Assembly (NCBI RefSeq): GCF_026157085.1
Contig: NZ_JANPVN010000002.1
Span: forward strand, 1-15,514
Source: Sphingomicrobium arenosum
GTDB taxonomy: Bacteria; Pseudomonadota; Alphaproteobacteria; Sphingomonadales; Sphingomonadaceae
Direction: 5' to 3'
DNA: 15,514 nucleotides
The position numbers and the translations under genes were made by a program. Positions 14,444 through 15,514 of this stretch are shown one piece after another. The notes beneath the pieces are model-generated. The model had not been told where the DNA came from, did not search any database, and saw only the letters and a program-made list of their open reading frames with translations. How positions within the stretch are numbered: position 1 is the first letter of the stretch; each line of letters opens with the position of its first letter.

Positions 14444-14635
14444 ATGAAATATTTTCTAACCGCGCTCGCGCTGGCAATGGCACCAGCTTCCACCCTTCCC
14501 GCGTGCGCGGCGGGTTTCAATGCCGAGGTCGGTGCTTGCTGCAAGACCTGCCGAAAAGGCAAGGCGTGCGGCGATAGCTGCATCGCCCGCAACAAGACTT
14601 GCCACAAGCCAGCGGGATGCGCCTGCAACGGCTAG
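14444..14635 (+). CDS. Small secreted cysteine-rich protein, 63 residues
   Basis: ATG 14444 follows AAAGGGGG at a good distance; an upstream in-frame start at 14417 would spoil the signal peptide. The precursor begins MKYFLTALALAMAPASTLPA, a signal peptide with likely cleavage near ACAA. The mature part carries eight cysteines in about 30 residues (GACCKTCRKGKACGDSCIAR, then NKTCHKPAGCACNG). The 'CK.C.KGKACGDSCI....TCH...GCAC' layout recurs in small bacterial secreted proteins and, as I recall, next to or within nuclease-like proteins. It is probably disulfide-bonded or metal-binding in the periplasm or outside. The start lies 66 bases from the divergent thermonuclease-like gene, so the two may share a control region. 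Function unknown. Confidence 0.75.
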   Translation: MKYFLTALALAMAPASTLPACAAGFNAEVGACCKTCRKGKACGDSCIARNKTCHKPAGCACNG

Positions 14636-14703
14636 CCCGCACATTTGACAATTTATGAATTTACGTTAAGCAAAAGCGGCCGGATCGATGTGGGGGCTTC
14701 CGC

Positions 14704-15033
14704 ATGGGTTTTGCTGCATCCGAAATCCGTTATCTTGGCGTGGTGCATCCCGTAGGGCAGGGCTTCTTATTCGAGCGCCTGGACCACGGCCCGCCGATCG
14801 ATCTCGAAGATTTCGAGCCGGAGCCTCACCTTGTGGGAGCGCCGGTCATGCTCGTGCGCTACCAAACCGATCGGGGCTGGAGCCACATTGCTGGGATTTA
14901 CAGCGCAACGGATGCGGACCTGAGAACGCCGACTGAGACTTGCGAGGTCGTCGTCACGACCGAGCTTTTGAGGAACCCGCCCAACCCTTCTGACGAGATC
15001 GACGTGCCGCGTCGGGCCCGGCACTTCGGCTAA
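14704..15033 (+). CDS. Hypothetical protein, 109 residues
   Basis: ATG 14704 is preceded by GTGGGGG about 8 bases upstream. The 109-residue product (MGFAASEIRYLGVVHPVGQG...) has no signal peptide or membrane segment and is acidic in the middle (PIDLEDFEPEPH). The stretch GAPVMLVRYQTDRGWSHIAG then IYSATDADL looks like a beta-rich small fold. I recognise no family. Codon use is like the GC-rich neighbours, which supports a real gene. The first IS6-type element begins ten bases after the stop; nothing shows whether the 3' end was altered by it. Confidence 0.6.
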   Translation: MGFAASEIRYLGVVHPVGQGFLFERLDHGPPIDLEDFEPEPHLVGAPVMLVRYQTDRGWSHIAGIYSATDADLRTPTETCEVVVTTELLRNPPNPSDEIDVPRRARHFG

Positions 15034-15043
15034 GTATAGCCAG

Positions 15044-15439
15044 GGGTCTTGTCAGACCAAATGCACCGCTTGTTAAGGCGGGCAGGGTAGGGCCAATCGA
15101 TGCCCCGTCGCAAAGTCCCAGCATCGCCGTTCCGCTACTTCAACTCATCGCCCGAGGTCATCCGTCTGGCGGTGATGATGTACGTGCGGTACCCGCTGTC
15201 GCTGCGTAACGTTGAGGACCTGCTGTTCGAGCGCGGGATCGACGTTGCGCACGAGACCGTGCGCTACTGGTGGAACCGGTTCGGTCCGCTGTTCGCCGGT
15301 GATATTCGCCGCCAGCGCGTCAGCCGGATGCGAGGGTTCAAGCATTGGAAGTGGCACCTCGACGAGATGGTAGTGAAGGTGAACGGCAAGCAGCACTATC
15401 TGTGGCGGGCGGTCGATCACGAGGGCGAGATCCTCGAGA
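15044..15439 (+). mobile_element. IS6-family insertion sequence, left part, interrupted
   Basis: The element appears to begin at 15044 with GGGTCTTGTCAGACC..., because the same about 25 bases recur at 15440 at identical distance (56 bases) from a second transposase start. It contains a leader and the first 113 codons of an IS6-type transposase (15100-15439), and is then interrupted by the second element. IS6-family elements are about 700-900 bases long and move by replicative transposition, so roughly half is displaced beyond the window. The exact left terminus is inferred from the repeat. Confidence 0.75.
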
Positions 15440-15486
15440 GGGTCTTGTCAGACCAAATGCACCGGTCGTTAAGGAGGGCAAGATAG
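15100..15486 (+). pseudogene. IS6-family transposase, truncated by a second insertion
   Basis: The frame encodes 128 residues, of which the first 113 (to HEGEILE) are native; the last 15 (RVLSDQMHRSLRRAR) are read from the end of the second element. The N-terminal helix-turn-helix region (FRYFNSSPEVIRLAVMMYVR, then LSLRNVEDLLFERGIDVAHE and TVRYWWNRFG) and the start of the catalytic core (KHWKWHLDEMVVKVNGKQHY, then LWRAVDHEGE) are classical IS6. Asp88 in WHLDE is the first residue of the DDE triad; the second Asp and the Glu are missing. The protein cannot transpose as it stands. Confidence 0.88.
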
Positions 15487-15514
15487 GGCGGCACGATGCC
15501 ACGTTCCAGAGTGC
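15440..15514 (+). mobile_element. Second IS6-family element, left end (runs off window)
   Basis: From 15440 the sequence repeats the start of the first element (GGGTCTTGTCAGACC..., identical for about 25 bases) and then diverges: later bases match only partly (GTTAAGG then GGGCA, then ATAGGGC). A start codon at 15496 occupies the same relative place and opens MPRSRV..., against MPRRKV in the first. It is thus a related but different IS6-family copy inserted into the first. IS6 elements usually make 8-base target duplications; the left copy of that duplication would be the eight bases ending at 15439. Confidence 0.75.
15496..15514 (+). CDS. IS6-family transposase, first six codons only
   Basis: Only the start of the gene lies in the window: ATG CCA CGT TCC AGA GTG, giving MPRSRV. 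It is recognised by its position, 56 bases after the element's left end as in the first copy, and by likeness to MPRRKV. Nothing can be said about its completeness. Confidence 0.55.

Noticed and set aside
1..15514. CRISPR arrays, rRNA genes, intact tRNA genes, phage structural modules
   Set aside because: Looked for on both strands; no regularly spaced repeats, no rRNA sequence and no complete cloverleaf found; the only phage-like hint is the broken beta-sandwich fragment.

Overview
The window looks like a chromosomal segment of a GC-rich alphaproteobacterium, most likely of the order Sphingomonadales. This rests on codon usage, the compact ATGA-coupled general secretion operon, the form of the GspL, GspC and GspM proteins, and the thermonuclease and lipoprotein families. 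No rRNA or intact tRNA is present, so the placement is inference.

Layout. (1) 2-1465 is the 3' part of an RHS/YD-repeat gene. Its conserved core ends near 886 and is followed by an AT-richer, unrecognised 192-residue tip; a 66-codon two-helix membrane protein overlaps its end (1452-1652) and is a candidate immunity protein. (2) 1701-11184 is one tightly packed plus-strand type II secretion (T2SS) operon: gspE, gspF, gspG, gspH, gspI, gspJ, gspL, gspM, a GspC-like HR-domain protein, gspD, gspK, and a coupled single-pass membrane protein of unknown function. Neighbouring genes mostly overlap or nearly touch. The first about 30 codons of gspE lie in the AT-rich block of the RHS tip, so the 5' end of gspE seems to have been replaced when the tip cassette arrived. 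(3) 11185-12400 is decayed DNA: the C-terminal remnant of an RtcR-type sigma-54 activator, hairpin-bearing non-coding sequence, and a frameshifted carbohydrate-binding-like fragment. (4) 12397-12752 holds a small hypothetical gene, a short sequence like the 3' end of a tRNA-Leu, and a very good intrinsic terminator. (5) 12858-13762 is a minus-strand pair of lipoprotein genes (BamE-like and BamC-like in character). (6) 13943-15033 has a minus-strand thermonuclease-like gene, a divergent small secreted cysteine-rich protein, and a hypothetical gene. (7) 15044-15514 is an IS6-family element cut after 113 transposase codons by the left end of a second, related IS6-family element that runs off the window.

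How the genes work together. The operon supplies the ATPase (E), inner-membrane platform (F, L, M), pseudopilus (G major; H, I, J, K minor), clutch protein (C-like) and outer-membrane secretin (D) of a T2SS. No prepilin peptidase (GspO) gene lies in the window, so processing of the five pseudopilins depends on a gene elsewhere. The RHS tip and small membrane protein form a plausible toxin/immunity pair of the interbacterial polymorphic-toxin kind. The right half of the window is a mosaic of remnants and mobile DNA.
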